From positions 2,246,001-2,310,000 of the forward strand of contig JACCIC010000063.1 of assembly GCA_018907035.1 (NCBI GenBank): a stretch of DNA of 64,000 bases, written 5' to 3'. Shown one piece after another: positions 1 through 12,696 of the stretch. The position numbers and the translations under genes are program-made. Within the stretch, counting starts at the first letter, position 1. The number at the start of each line of letters is the position of its first letter. The notes below the pieces were generated by a model. The model was not told the origin of the DNA. It saw nothing but the letters and a program-made list of their open reading frames with translations, and made no database searches. Source of the stretch: Sycobia sp. Sy_11 (Eukaryota; Arthropoda; Insecta; Hymenoptera; Epichrysomallidae).

Positions 1-350
1 TATTCCATCGGGTTTTCCAGTTTTCGTAACAATTCTGGAACATTTCTTATGGGACCTCTCCGAACCCTCCTTACAGATTCCTGGATGTCTTTAACGGAGT
101 CAAAATGTCGACCCATGACAAATTTTTTTCAAATAGACATCTTTGACGCTTTCACGGCCTTTTTTAAAATCGGCAGCCACCGAAACACCTGACTACGACT
201 CAAGGCATCACTACCATATACTTCAAGAACTTTTCTGTCGCAGTTTCACCGACTTTTGCACGAAATTTTATCGCAAACTATTTTCGTGACATTCACTACT
301 TGCGCGTTGTTACAAAACACTAAACAACTAGCGAAGAAATGATCATACAA
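1..350 (-). pseudogene. mariner-family transposase remnant, internally deleted
   Basis: Read on the minus strand, this stretch gives a mariner-like N-terminal helix-turn-helix segment (YGSDALSRSQVFRW, about 230-150). It passes almost at once into a C-terminal-like segment (GRHFDSVKDIQESV, then MFQNCYENWKTRW) running to the window edge. The central catalytic region (DE, HDN and SPD motifs) is missing, so this looks like an internally deleted copy. Several in-frame stops and at least one frame change make it non-functional. The family assignment rests on motif resemblance only, and the low-coordinate end is cut by the window boundary. Confidence 0.5.
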
Positions 351-987
351 GGGTCGTCGAGGTCACAATCGAGAGACTGGGGATCTACTATAACAGTGGT
401 GGAGTTTCAGGTTTGCAGTATTACCACAGAACAAGAAATACAATAGATTGCATTACTTAATTGTCTGACCTCGTATGCACAAATCATTTTTAATAATTGG
501 ATTTATGTATCTCTTTTTTATTCTTTGTTGCATGATGCAGCACTGAATATTTTCGAAAATTATAATTTTTATTTCTTCATGCTACATATATTCTTTAATT
601 AATCGTGGCAGCTATATATTTTCTTGTCATCTTGTTGCAATTGAAACAAACTCTACTTCTGACGATGAGAGCTACCTATGCTTGTTTCTCATATTTCCAA
701 CTGATTGTTACATTCAAAAATTTTTTCTATCCAGTCTGTATCTGCATATTCGATTAATTCTCAATTCTTTTGTCCCAAGCCTCCGAGTATAAATTGATAA
801 TCCTTAGTACCATTGACACAACGAACTACTCTTTTTCTTTCGTTTTAATCAATTTACGGAGGCTGTTTATTGGTCTGACTAACAAGGGGAGTCCACAGTC
901 ATCGGAGAACCAAATGTTTCGATCTTAATAGAATTTATTGCAATTTAATAAGGTAAATGTACTCGCATATATTAGAAGACGAACTTA
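351..987. other. non-coding AT-rich stretch
   Basis: I see no ORF of note, no RNA gene and no clear repeat here. The base composition is like the rest of the filler DNA in the window. Confidence 0.5.
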
Positions 988-2200
988 GTTTCCGATCTTT
1001 TTGAACGGGAAAGGACATTTATGATGGAAAATGGGTACAAGTTAGCTTAATCAAAATCTTTTCTTTCATTTTCTACAACTTTTTCCCATATTTCTTCCAA
1101 TTTATCGATACCGTGGCGAAAGAACGATGGTGGTTTCGAGGCAATCACATCATCGACAAATTCTTGCACTTCTTGAACATGTTGGAAATACGTACCAACG
1201 AGGTCTTGCTGCATCTATCTGAATAGATGTTAATCAGAAGGCAACACTTCCCATTCAAGCTCCAATAGGGTGTTTTTGACGGCTTTCGCAACATGTGGCC
1301 GAGCGTTGTCATGTAAGAGTCTAACTTTGCACCTATTGCTCGCGATTGCTGATTCACGTTCGATCAATGTCTGTTACAAATCATTTGGTTACGTTTATAT
1401 ACCTCGGCAGTTATGGTTTCATTTGGATTTAGTAGCTCGTAGGATAGCACACCCTCTTGGTTGTACCAAAAGCACAGCAATATATTTTGCCCGTGGATGT
1501 TCCGTTTTGGTGTCGATGTGGACGATTGGCCTGGGTTCACCCATAATTTTTTACGCTGAGGATTATCACAGTAGATCCACTTTTCATCACTAGTCACAAT
1601 ACGCCACGGAAAACTTTTCTTTTTTGACCTGTCAAGCAAGGATAGTGCTTTGATGTATCGAATGATAATGGCACTTTTGGTCATATTGTGTGGCATCCAT
1701 TTTCCTTCTTTATGAATACTTCCCATCGCATATAAATGTTTGCCAACTACTTTGTCATGGACTCCTAATTTATTAGTGAGTGCTTTCTGCGTTTGAGCTG
1801 AGTTTTCGTCCGATAATGCTTGTAATTCACTCTCTTCAAACTTTTTCGGTTGTCCAGAACGTTTTTTGTCATTCACATCAGTATATCCACTTCTAAACTG
1901 CTGAAATCACTCTTTACATATGGTAAGCGATGGAACTTTTCATCATAACATTCTTGAAGCAATCGATAAGTTTCTGCTATATTGTTTTTCAAATCAAACT
2001 AGTGCAAAAGGACCTGTTGAAACAACGATTTATCACGATTCATTTTTCACTGATGAAAAAATTATAATGTTTACACAAATGGTGGCGCCTGTTAACTGAA
2101 TTTTATTGGTGAATGCCAATACTAAAAAATAAGTACTAGATCCGACACATCTGACTTTTCGTTCTACTTAGATCGCCATCTAAACGTGAAGGTCGGAAAC
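988..2200 (-). mobile_element. degenerate mariner element (type A, copy 1)
   Basis: The termini are GTTTCCGATC at the low end and GGTCGGAAAC at the high end. They are inverted over about 11 bp with one mismatch and are flanked by TA at 986-987 and 2201-2202, as expected for mariner target duplication. The inside is a minus-strand transposase pseudogene. The match between the ends is short, so the boundaries are probable rather than certain. A second, related copy lies at 7021-8110. Confidence 0.6.
1047..2043 (-). pseudogene. mariner transposase pseudogene (copy 1)
   Basis: This is a cut-and-paste transposase relic that would have acted at the element's inverted repeats. From an ATG at 2043, the minus strand shows an N-terminal domain (NIAETYRLLQECYDE), then after a frame change DKKRSGQPKKFEESELQ, a WMPHNM motif in place of WVPHEL, the first catalytic Asp in VTSDEKWIY, the second in [13 protein letters not shown], and a C-terminal tail ending at the stop at 1047-1049. 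The HPPYSPD motif before the third catalytic Asp is deleted: the sequence goes straight from EVLPSD to a stop where YHLF is expected. Length is near the usual 345 codons. Several frameshifts and stops make it dead. Confidence 0.75.
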
Positions 2201-5200
2201 TAATTTCGCCTCCTAATAGAATTCTGGATATGTAAGTTAAATTTTATTAACTTTATAATAAACACAATGAAAGAATGATAATAATTATCGTATTTTATTG
2301 TTCAGGCACTGTAATTCGCATATTAATAGTACATAGAAAAATGAATTATATTTTATTAAAAGAAGGAAAGGTGTTAAATCGTAGTAACCAGCATATTTAA
2401 TAAAATCTATAAAAATTATTGCTCATTCATTGTGCTTACTATAGAGTTAATAAAGTTTAATTTATATATCTAGATACATAGTATATGCTTTTTTGTATAG
2501 TAATAATTACTTTTAAGACGAAAAGTTACTGTAATTTTTAGAAATAGTATCAATATTTTATTAGTGCATAATAGAATGTGCAATTAAATTTAATGTGGTA
2601 ACAGCCATGGAATGTTATATTTAGATAAGAAAAAAATATGTTGGAAATTACGAAAAGATTGAAAAAATTAAAATCCATGGGAATATATGTAAATCACCAA
2701 GAAAATCGAATATAAATCATTTTCACATAAAAATAATTAGAATGAATGGTCGTCGACACAAATGAAAGGTAAGATTAAAGTTTTTTTTATTATATTTAAT
2801 CCAATTTATTATGCTCGAAGTATTTGGTTCTCCTGTGACTGTAGATTCCCCTTGTGAGTATAATCATACTTGCATTGATATTGGATCTCATATTAACAGC
2901 TAAGTATAACACTGCTGCAATAAATTACTTATACAATTCTTGTATCGTAACTGGTACATTTCTTCGATCTTTAGTCTGGTAAAATAGTATTTCGAAAAAA
3001 AGACAATAATTTAATTAAAATAAGATGATGATTGAAATTCGAAAAGGCAAAGTGTACGCCGCGAAAGCTACTACAAGACTGGCTAGCTTATCAGAGTAGT
3101 CAAAACAGATAATGTGTTCGACTATTTTTTATATACATGGCGTTTTTGTTGATTGATAATAGTGGAAACTACCAAGGAATCTGCATGGCAGATTTGAGTT
3201 GGCAAGAATGTATGGTTGACGATCAGAGTATTGGCTTTCCAAATAGTAATTCAATTTAACGACTCTTTATTGATCCAAGCGGTTGGGTCAAATAATATTA
3301 AGCTTTATTAGGTCTCTTGTATTAGGTCTACAAATTCGAACAGACATACGTAAAAGAAAGGTGCTTCGCGGATAGCGGTATAGCTGCATGCTATCATAGT
3401 CATACACATACTCGTATGATAAATAAACAAAAATGAGAGAGACGAAATATATGGCAAAACGAAATTTTACGCAAAATATATAAATAAATAAATCAATAAA
3501 TAAATATAAATAATGGTTAGAAGAAATCTTCGTATTAATGATATATAATTATAAGTTTGCACATACGGACATACATGCTCATACACATACATATAAATTT
3601 AAATATATCATATACATACGCATGATTCTCATTATTTATATAATAAATACACGTTCGCACATACGTACATATAAACTGTCCATTGGTACACAAATCGTAC
3701 GCAGTTGTCATCATGGATTTAAGAAATCCTATATATCCTCTCTCCCCATTGAGCGATATCGTCAACATCAATGGTCTTTCTTGAAAATTCCAAATTAAAT
3801 ATATACAAGAATGAATGATATATAAGAAATCAATGATTAAGTTAACATTATGACTTTTATATTGATTATTAATGAGGAAAGATATTATTAATTAATAGCA
3901 CTTAATATATATGATGATTTTCTATATAAGTTTATTTATACAAACACATAATACAAGTGAGCGCGCTGGTTTTTACTCGAGGGCCTGAACCGCTTCGCCG
4001 CTGCCCCACTACTCTCCTAACTTGCCCGAACATTTTTCGCCTCGACAGAATTGCTGACATAAATAGAAGGTCGACTTGTGTGTTTTCGTTTATTCTTTGT
4101 TTTGTCATAATTACTTGGATTGAAACTACTGTTCTCTTTATACCATCAAGTGGCTCTAAAAACTACATTTTTGTTATGCTCGTTGTAAAAATGAAAATTG
4201 TAAAGGGGAGGCGACACAGAGGCGTCGTTAATTTTCAGTCAAACTTGATGCAATTTAGGCTCCACTTAAATCTCTCCTAACACGCTGGACCTAACATAAG
4301 TCCAAGACCTAGTCTTGTCACGAGTCAATCAGAGCCTCGGGTAAAACGAAGTTGCCCCGAGCTAAGTAGGCCTGACAACTACGTCTTGCCGAGCAAAAAC
4401 GCTCTGAAAAGTCGCAAAACCTCGGCGACATTCTACGTTATTAATTTTATTTCGTCTGCATTTATTTAATAGGAGAAAGAGAAAGGGGGAAAAACATAAT
4501 CTCTTTTGTTTTACACAGTTAGTCACGCCTGCTATATATTGATCTTCTCTTATTCGGCAATCCTTCACAATATTATTTTTGACACGTTAATTGTCTGTTT
4601 ACTATAAGAATGTTCACATTATAAATATCTGTAGTTAAAATGAACAAAACGCTAGGATGTTTGGCAATGAAATAACAATGAAAATTTTAGTTTGAAATCA
4701 AAAAGAATTTAATACTATTTAATAAAATATATAATGCGAACCTTAGCAGAGATCAGATTCGAATAATGCACGCGCGCTCATACAGCGTTGTTTTACTGTC
4801 TCGGTCCCGCTCCAAGCGGGTCCAATTTCAAGAGATAAGCCCCAACTCGCAGCCCAAACTCTGGCGCAGCCTGACGCTCGGAGAATCCAAAGCGATAAAC
4901 CGAATACGTCATCTTTTTGAAATCCCTAACAATTTTTCAAAGCCAGAATACGATCTATCTCAATATATAGATCTGTAGAAAGGCTTTCTTAAGAAAAAAT
5001 GTTTGAATTTTCCGTCAAAGCACGGATACTGCTTTTAGGAAGCATAAGCTTTTTCCACTTGGAAAATCCCAAGGGTTTTCTACAGCAAGAATTCGGCCAC
5101 CACGTGTAAAACCGTATAAAAGCCATTTTCTGAAAAACTTTCGATTTTCCCGTCACAGTCACGGATCAAGCATGTACCTTATGTACAGATTTGTGGCTTT

Positions 5201-7020
5201 TAACTTGAGTTTGCTCGCGGGACTTTTCATTTCACTTGGTTGACATTTGCATTCTCTTTTGAATGCGAAATCAAGTTCAATATAGACTCTATAATTAATT
5301 TTCTCAATACATATCTCCTCTCTGCTTTACATAATAAATTATAATATATTATAATCATTTCGTTAAATTTCTTTCGTTCTGTTGCCGCTATGTCCGAGAT
5401 GTGAGATATCGAAATATCGTATGTCATTCTTTCTTAAAATTAACGACCGGATAATATAAACTGTATATACATATGCGTCGCTAATCTTATATGGAGTCGA
5501 ATTATTATTAAGAAACGAAATCTTAGCTTGAGATCTATTACAAAATATTTAGTAAAGATTATTTAAGCTATAATTACCGGTGAGAATGTTATACAAAATT
5601 TTAAACTTAACGTATACTAAGGAATAATATAAACTTATATTTTACAACGCAAATTGCATGTATATATAAATACTGTATATAATCTATACGAATATCTCTT
5701 AATAATGTTAATAATACGAATATCTCTTAAATTTCTGAATAATAGTTGGCTATTAACTTATAAAATTACAAACTATACGCAGTTTTACATTTCTAGATTA
5801 TTAAATGAAAAATAAATCGATGCCTACCTATCTGTTCGCAACAGTAGTTATCAATAGATTTTGCCTACGTCATTTACTGGGATTTTATTCATTAGGTTTT
5901 GGCTGAACGTTTACGGTTAATTCCTAGAAAGGCGCACAAAGTAAACACGGTGCGTCAAAATAACCCGACTACCTAGGTCATTTACTTGCACGCATACACG
6001 GACCTGTGTTTCTCAATGGGTTTTGAGTTCTTGAAATTTTCTAATGTAGTTAAGCTATTATATTATTCCTTTTTTTTATTTACAAGAATTATGGTAATTA
6101 ATATTTAAATGTTCTTAAACCAGTTTGTTTGTTCTTAACATTTATACTTATTTATATGGCAATTATTTGTTCAATTAGTTTGCTTAATATTGTCATTGAT
6201 AGGAAAAATTGCTATACTTGAAGTAGGGAATTTTAATCAAGCTAATTTTTATTTTAATAGTCATAGCTGCGCTAGTTTTTTAAGTTTTTCAATTAATTTT
6301 ATCGCGTAATTTCAACGCGGTCAAAGATTCGCTGTAACTTAGATTGAAAACTTCCTACTTTATCTTTTGAAAATTCTCCCAGTTATTTAACTGATTTATT
6401 GGGGGTTCTACATAATTATGTTCGTGTAAGTTCTTCAAACAATCACTGATAACAAAATAAGAGTATCAGAGGATAATTTTTAATGTCTAATTTTTTATGA
6501 CATGCCGCACGTTTAAAATGATGTTTGTATTATTTGAAAGTAGCTTCCCAAAGACTGATGAAATTCAATACATGTAGAGGAATATCGTGCCATCCTATAC
6601 GATCATCATTTGGAAAACCCTTAAGCTGTGACATTAGCTTTTTAAATTTAATAAGGCATTTAGCTCATTTAATTCTATACTTTCTATGAAGTTATATTTT
6701 TTTATGTGAGTGGGTAATTAATACATTTAATTCAATAATAATAATGAATACATTAAATTGAAATGTAAATGAAAAAGTATAATGACATTGATAAAATAAA
6801 TTGATTAATGTTGTAATCTAATTTTAAATTTAATGTACACATACTCTGACTGGAAGTTGAATAGGAAGAAGGAAGGCAATTGGCAAGTGATTTATAATGA
6901 TATTAATTGAAGATTTAACTTCTGAGCAAGTCAAAAATTTATTATAAAAATAGAAGATGAAGAAAGAAAAATAAATGAAGAAGAACGGAAAAAGGACATT
7001 AATAATGTAAAATGGATACC
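2201..7020. other. long AT-rich non-coding region
   Basis: No supported gene. Short ORFs overlap on both strands around 3,535-3,800 in low-complexity ATA/CAT-rich sequence and look spurious. Two slightly GC-richer patches (about 3,955-4,440 and 4,760-5,200) stand out from the filler but match nothing I recognise. The second contains a partial repeat of a phrase resembling TTTTCCGTCA...CACGGAT at about 5,010 and 5,145. These patches may be old element fragments. Confidence 0.5.
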
Positions 7021-8110
7021 TGTTAGCTTAATCAAAATATTTTCCAAAACATTTTCTACTACATTTTCCCGTCTATCTGGTATATGATAATACGGTGGCG
7101 AAAGAACGATGGTGGTTTCTAGGAGATCCAATCATCCATAAGTTCTTGTACTTCTTGAACATGTCGGAAGTGCATATCAACGAGTTCGTGCTCCATTGTT
7201 CTGAAAAGACAGTAATCAGAAGGCGCTATATCTGGCGAGTGTGCTGGGTGCGGAAACACTTACTATTCGAGCTCCAACAGCGTGTTTTTGACGGTTTTCG
7301 CAACATAAGGCCGAGCGTTGTCATGCAAGAGAATGACTTTGTACCTATTACTCGTGATTGTTGATCCATATTCGATTTATTACTGTTGCAAATCATTCAG
7401 TTGGCGTTTGTATACCTTAAAATTGATGGTTTCTTTTGTTTATAGTAGCTCGTAGTACAGCACAACCTGTTCGTCCCTACAATGCAAAACAATACCTTTT
7501 GGTCATGAATGTTTCGTTTTGGTATCAATGTGGACCATTGGCTTGGATCTACCCATGACTTTTTGCGCTCAGGATTATCATAGAAAATTCACTTTTCACC
7601 ACCAGTCACAATACGCCACAGAAAAGTCTTCTTTTTTTGCCTGGCAAGCAAAGACAGTGCGATGTTGTATCGATTAGGAATGACAATTTCGGTCAAATCA
7701 TTTGGCATTTAGTTTCCTTCTTTATGAATACTTCCCATCGCATATAAATGTTTGCCAACTACTTTGCCATGGACTCCTAATTTATTAGCAAGTGCTTTCT
7801 GTGTTTGAGCTGAGTTTTCGTCCAATAATGCTTGAAATTCACTAACTTCAATCTTTTTCGGTTGTGCAGAACGTTCTTTGTCATTAACACCAGTATCTCT
7901 ACTTCTAAACCGCTGAAACCACTCTTTACATATTGTAAGCGACGGAGTTTATTCGCCACAACATTCTTGAAGCAATCAATAAGTTATGCTATACTTTTTT
8001 TACGATATCACGATTCATTTTTCACTGATCAAAAAATTATAATGTTTACACAAATGATGACGCCTGTTAACTTAATTTTGTTGGTAAATACCAAAACTAA
8101 AAAATAAGTA
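7021..8110 (-). pseudogene. mariner transposase pseudogene (type A, copy 2)
   Basis: This is the same family as the copy at 988-2200 and shares phrases such as ANKLGVHGKVVGKHLYAMGS on the minus strand. Visible pieces in order are the N-terminal HTH region (7,960-7,740), a decayed first catalytic motif (GGEK followed by a stop where GDEKW is expected), a decayed HDNARPH motif near 7,320, and SPDIAPSDYCLF near 7,220, which retains the third catalytic Asp that copy 1 has lost. The C-terminal tail runs to about 7,030. Clear terminal inverted repeats were not found, so the ends given are those of the homology with copy 1. It is dead from many stops and shifts. Confidence 0.7.
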
Positions 8111-8145
8111 CTAGATCTACGTAAAGATACGAAGGTATCAGTTGT

Positions 8146-9396
8146 CAGGCCAAGTAAAAAGTACCTGGCCTGACATAAAGGTGGCGGCAGTTGCTCAAAA
8201 AATATCACTGTACTAGAAAGTACATAATCTATAAAGCATATGTCTCAAGTTTGAAGACCCCATGATGTTTAGTATTTGTTTAACAGTTATCAATAGTGAA
8301 CGTTTTCAGTGAATTTATAAACATGGAAAAAATTGGTCATCGTTATGTGATACAATACTTTTATTTGAAAGGCCTCAGCTCAACCAATATAAAAGCTGAA
8401 CTAGACTCTACTCAGGGTGAGACTGCTCCTTCGTTTGCAACAATAAAAGCTTGGATAGCAGAGTTTAAACGAGGCCATACGAGCTGCCGAGACGAGGATC
8501 GCAATGGTCGACCAAACGAGATGATGACTCCAAAAAAGTTGAAGAAAATCCACAAAACGATACTGCATGTTCCACGATTGAAAGTGCGCGAGGTAGCAAA
8601 CATGGTAGGCATTTCAAAAAGTGCGGTACATCGCATATTAACTGAAAATTTGGAGATGACAAAGCTGTGCGCAAGATGGGTGCCGCGTTTGCACACAAAA
8701 GAACAAAAATAGCGTCGAAAATACGTTTCAATTGAGCATTTGGTAATGTTCCGCAAAATTAAAGCCGAATTTTTGCGCCGTTTTACAACCATGGATGAAA
8801 CATGGGTCCACCACTTCACACCCGAAACAAAACAACAATTGACTCAAAAAGGAGGATCGGCTCCAAAAATGGCAAGGACAGTTTCATCTGCAGGTAAGGT
8901 TATGGGGTTGGTTTTTTGGGATGCGTGTGGGATAATATTCATTGAATATCTTGAAAAAGGAAAAACTATCATCGGCGAGTATTATGCGAACTTATTGCAA
9001 CGTTTGAGTGAAAAATCAAGCGAAAACGGCCGCATTTGGTTAAGAAGAAAGTGTTGTTCCATCAAGACAATGCGCCAGCTCACACATTCGTTTTTGCAAT
9101 CGCCAAAATTAATGAGTGAAAGTTTAAATTGTTACCTCAAGCACCCTATTCGCCAGATTTAGCTCCCTTGGATTATTTGCTGTTCTCAGACTTGAAAAAA
9201 TGAAGATGTGACGTCGGCAATTAATGACTGTTATGAGGAGCTTGAAAATTCTTATTATAAAAAGGCTATTGAACTTATTAAACATCGCTGGGAAAAGTGT
9301 ATAGAGCTGAAAGGAGATTATGTTGAAAATTATATATAGTTTTTCAAAATTTTTGAGTTTTATTTGTTCGACCAGGTACTTCTGGGACCACCCTAA
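8146..9396 (+). mobile_element. irritans-type mariner element, inactive
   Basis: A transposase pseudogene is bracketed by related ends that share AGTACCTGG: near 8,161-8,169 on the plus strand and, inverted, near 9,372-9,380. The right end finishes CCCTAA at 9,396 and is followed by TA, as usual for mariner. The left end is less clear and lacks an obvious TA. It sits just downstream of the type A mariner relic at 7021-8110, so two unrelated mariner lineages are nearly adjacent. Confidence 0.65.
8323..9339 (+). pseudogene. irritans-subfamily mariner transposase pseudogene
   Basis: The ATG at 8323 opens a Himar1-like transposase: MEKIGHRYVIQYFYLKG, a homeodomain-like HTH region, GRPNEMMTPKKLKKIHK, a WVPRLHTKEQK linker, FTTMDETWVHHFTPE (first Asp), GLVFWDACGIIFIEYLEKG, VLFHQDNAPAHTF (second Asp), and APYSPDLAPLDYLLFSDLKK (third Asp). 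That is the D,D34D architecture. The gene is broken by an in-frame TAG at 8710-8712 just after the WVPRL linker, a frameshift around 9,020-9,030, another stop before KFKLL, and a deletion after SDLKK. It closes with a tail ending at TAG 9337-9339. Its overall length, about 340 codons, is normal for the family. Confidence 0.85.
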
Positions 9397-10271
9397 TATA
9401 TGTACAAGCCCGACGAATACTAATTTATATTCTCCGTTTTGGAATTTTGATATTGCTTTACAGTTTTTTAAAAATAATTTGCGATAATGCTAATAACAAT
9501 AATTATAATGAAATAAAATTTATGAAAATTATTTCGCTTAAAATAAATGATTTCTACAACCAGGCAAAGCTTTAGTATAATTAAGAGTACCTGTAAAAAC
9601 TTACCAATCTGTAGTTTTAAATAACTTATGTTCATTGAGCAAGATTTAAGAAATATTTTGAATCATGTGGTGCAGTAGCGCCACAAAGGTACGTTTGAGA
9701 ACCGTCGGCATGGCGCGGCCGCTACACTTCTAAACTGGACTAAAAAATTATATATCACTTCATTATCGATAATTTTCCAAAGCATATCTAGTATTTATGA
9801 TGTAAAGAATCGTTCCCCGTCGGTATTTTGGGATAAATAGTAGTTTTTAATATAAAACTCCGTGTGTGACTATAGTAAATGATCAGAATCATTTCTACTA
9901 TATAAATAGTATAAGTATATACATAGTAAAAAGTTCAGCCAAAATGTAGAGTAAGACGCCTCAAACTGTAGTAAAAATGTAAAAATTTTTAAAAATTCAG
10001 CCAATTGTTTATAAGACGCTTTAATATATAGTATATAGTATCTGATAGTATACTCGGATAGCAGCGTATATCAAGCAAGACCATGCATGACATCTGATGC
10101 GTATTTATTTGTAATCTGCATATATCATTTATCGTAATATAGTAAATCGTGGGTCTGTTCTACAAGGCCTTCAGTAAGTTTCCTGTAAGAAGACATGGCA
10201 ATGCTGGAATGAATTTTCGTATACTTCTCATGTAAATATCATAAACAAATGACAAATGACAAAAACAAACG
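9397..10271. other. non-coding AT-rich stretch
   Basis: No gene is visible. A phrase resembling 'gtaaaa...ttcagccaa' recurs loosely near 9,930 and 9,990, suggesting a decayed short repeat. Confidence 0.4.
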
Positions 10272-10275
10272 ACGT

Positions 10276-10443
10276 GCACCAGATGGATTTTGAGGTACAA
10301 ATATAAAATTTAAAATATTTTTATATATGTATATATTTGTTTATATTTATATTTTAAAACATTTGTTTATATGTATATATCTGTCTATATATACATATTT
10401 ACAAATGTTTTAAAATTTATATTTGTACCTCAAAATCCACCTA
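10276..10443. repeat. foldback MITE-like element
   Basis: The left arm TGGATTTTGAGGTACAAATA (from about 10,283) reappears inverted as TATTTGTACCTCAAAATCCA ending near 10,440. Within it, a second inverted pair built on TTTTAAAACATTTG and CAAATGTTTTAAAA occurs, so most of the 165 bp can fold on itself. There is no coding capacity. A small non-autonomous DNA transposon is the simplest reading, but I did not establish a target duplication. Confidence 0.6.
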
Positions 10444-10541
10444 GTGCGGGTCGTAAAGACGAGGAGGGGTCGCAGTGATAGGCAGAGAACAACGCCAGCA
10501 AAAGAGAATTTGCTCTTCGGATTTGGATCTCATTTTCTTCC

Positions 10542-10543
<2 letters not shown>

Positions 10544-10599
<56 letters not shown>
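10544..10599. repeat. (AT)n microsatellite
   Basis: Uninterrupted AT dinucleotide run of about 56 bp. The two ORFs that span it on opposite strands are artefacts of the simple repeat. Confidence 0.95.
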
Positions 10600-10601
<2 letters not shown>

Positions 10602-10639
10602 TTAAAATTACTTTCTACAAAAGTATGAAATAAGGCAAG

Positions 10640-10840
10640 TATGGTGTATTGGACATTCTCATCATTTAAAAGCTCTTCTGTATAAAGCATTAGAAGTGAT
10701 AGATTACATCAACTAGAAGATAGTGAAATCCGAAAATTTAAGATGAATAATGTAAATTTATCTACCGACAATAAATTATTCTAGAAAAACAATATGTCAA
10801 AATATATGTTAAAAATTCATATATATTTAGAAATCTTGAT

Positions 10841-10907
<67 letters not shown>

Positions 10908-12696
10908 ATGTATGTATGCTTTAATCCTGTGTTTAAATTTCAATTATAAACTCGGCTATTTGTAAATGATCTCATTAATTTATGAAGCTGCATTTTCAAT
11001 AAATCTATTTATGTATTATTATTTTTTATATGGTTTAGATATATTTATGTAAACAATACATGCTGTTATTTATATGAATGCATATAAAATGCACTTAGCC
11101 ATTTGTTTGAATGATCCATTGTTTTAAGACGTTATTGCGTTGTATAATTTATTTGTTGTTAATTAATTTCGGAAGATTTTAGAAAAATATTTTGTATAAA
11201 TATTATTCTGGTATATGATACATTGTTTGTTTTACTATAAAAAAATTTACAAGATAATTAAATATATTATTATCTTGCAATTTTTATCTTAATATATTAC
11301 TGAATTTGAAAAATATTTTATATAATGATTTCATAATATAATATAATATTTATTATGAAAAGATTTAGAATATAATTACATATGTTTTTATGTATGCAGC
11401 TTTGTCTTAATATATTACTGAATTTAGAAACATATTTTATATAAAGTTCTTATAAAATACACATAAGATTTACAAGTTCTAAATTTCTTAATATGCTAAG
11501 AATATATATTATTATCGTTCCATTGATCACAATCACTATGATACCTGACTGTATCAGTAAACTGATTTTTAATTTTTATAAAATATTTTTTGGTTAATAT
11601 ATTTGGAACTTTTGGAATGTATTTTATATAAAGTTTTTATAACGTACATGAGAAGATGTACTTAAAATTCTTACTATGCTAATTACATATTATTTTGTAA
11701 TTGATTTAACAAAAATAATTCTTAAATAAATTAAATTGTTATATATATCTAAATATATTTATCTACTGACAATAAATTATTTTATAAAAAACAATATATA
11801 GAAATATATCTTGAAAACAGATATATATATATGCATGCTTTTATCCTTTGTATTTTTTCTATTATATTTGTTCTTGTCGACAAGGCTTTGAAAACATAAT
11901 TTTGTTATTAATATGGGAGTATTGCCATTCCTTCGGTTTTTGCAAGAAATTATGTGACACTGTCTGAATTCTTGTGCTGAATTTGATTTTATAATAATAT
12001 GATTAAAAAGAAACTCCGTTCTTGATTTGTTCTATTTATGAATATTACACGAGTCGCTTTTTAAATGCAATTTTAAATATAAGTTTACCGAAAATTTTTT
12101 CAATTTGCATTCTATTATTTTTATAAATTGTGTAATTATGATTTTAATCAATTCATATGAAGCATCTTCATCTTCTGCATATGAATGAAGAGAAATTTAT
12201 TTTTGTTTGACAGCATAATTGATATATATGATTAACTAAAACATATAAGATTATTAATTAGTTATGTAACTGATTATAGTTATTTTAAATATGAAAAATA
12301 AATCAATAGTGATATAAAGAAGACAAAATTAATCATGCCAGTTATCTAAATGAAACTCAAATTAAACAACTTCAACATTTTAGCGAGCAACAATATTTAA
12401 ACTTTGAAAAAATATTAAATTTATTATATAAAAGGCAATCTCACTGTTGTGAGACGTTGGATATATTATTTGAAATTTAATTCATCAAAATCACCATATA
12501 AACTTAATTTAAAAAATTCAATAGTTGTAACGGGCTGCGTATCTAATAAATGCCCAGTAAAAGCAACCGTTAAAAGAGGTGTAAAGAACCCCAAACGGAT
12601 TAAATTGTTTTAAAAACAATCTCGGTAGACCGTAGGTTCTTTACTATTATTTTTCCTCGAACTTACCTGGAATTTATTTATTTTTAATTTATATTA
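10640..12696. repeat. long AT-rich dispersed repeat, copy 1 left part
   Basis: This stretch is non-coding. Segments at about 11,160-11,700 and 12,300-12,690 match the right arm of the large inverted repeat (29,620-30,840) in the same orientation and the left arm (about 20,460-22,250) inverted. A recognisable sub-segment is the 'gtaacgggctgcgtatctaa' block near 12,528, found again near 30,655 and inverted near 20,690. This copy is more diverged than the two arms are from each other. An (AT)n run at 10,844-10,899 is included. The identity of the element is unknown to me. Confidence 0.6.

Noticed and set aside
3535..3798. Overlapping ORFs of 78 and 86 codons on opposite strands
   Set aside because: They lie in low-complexity ATA/CAT-rich DNA with no recognisable domain; both being open on mirror strands is expected by chance there.
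8412..8819. 135- and 88-codon minus-strand ORFs
   Set aside because: Antisense to the irritans-type transposase pseudogene, which reads with family motifs on the plus strand.
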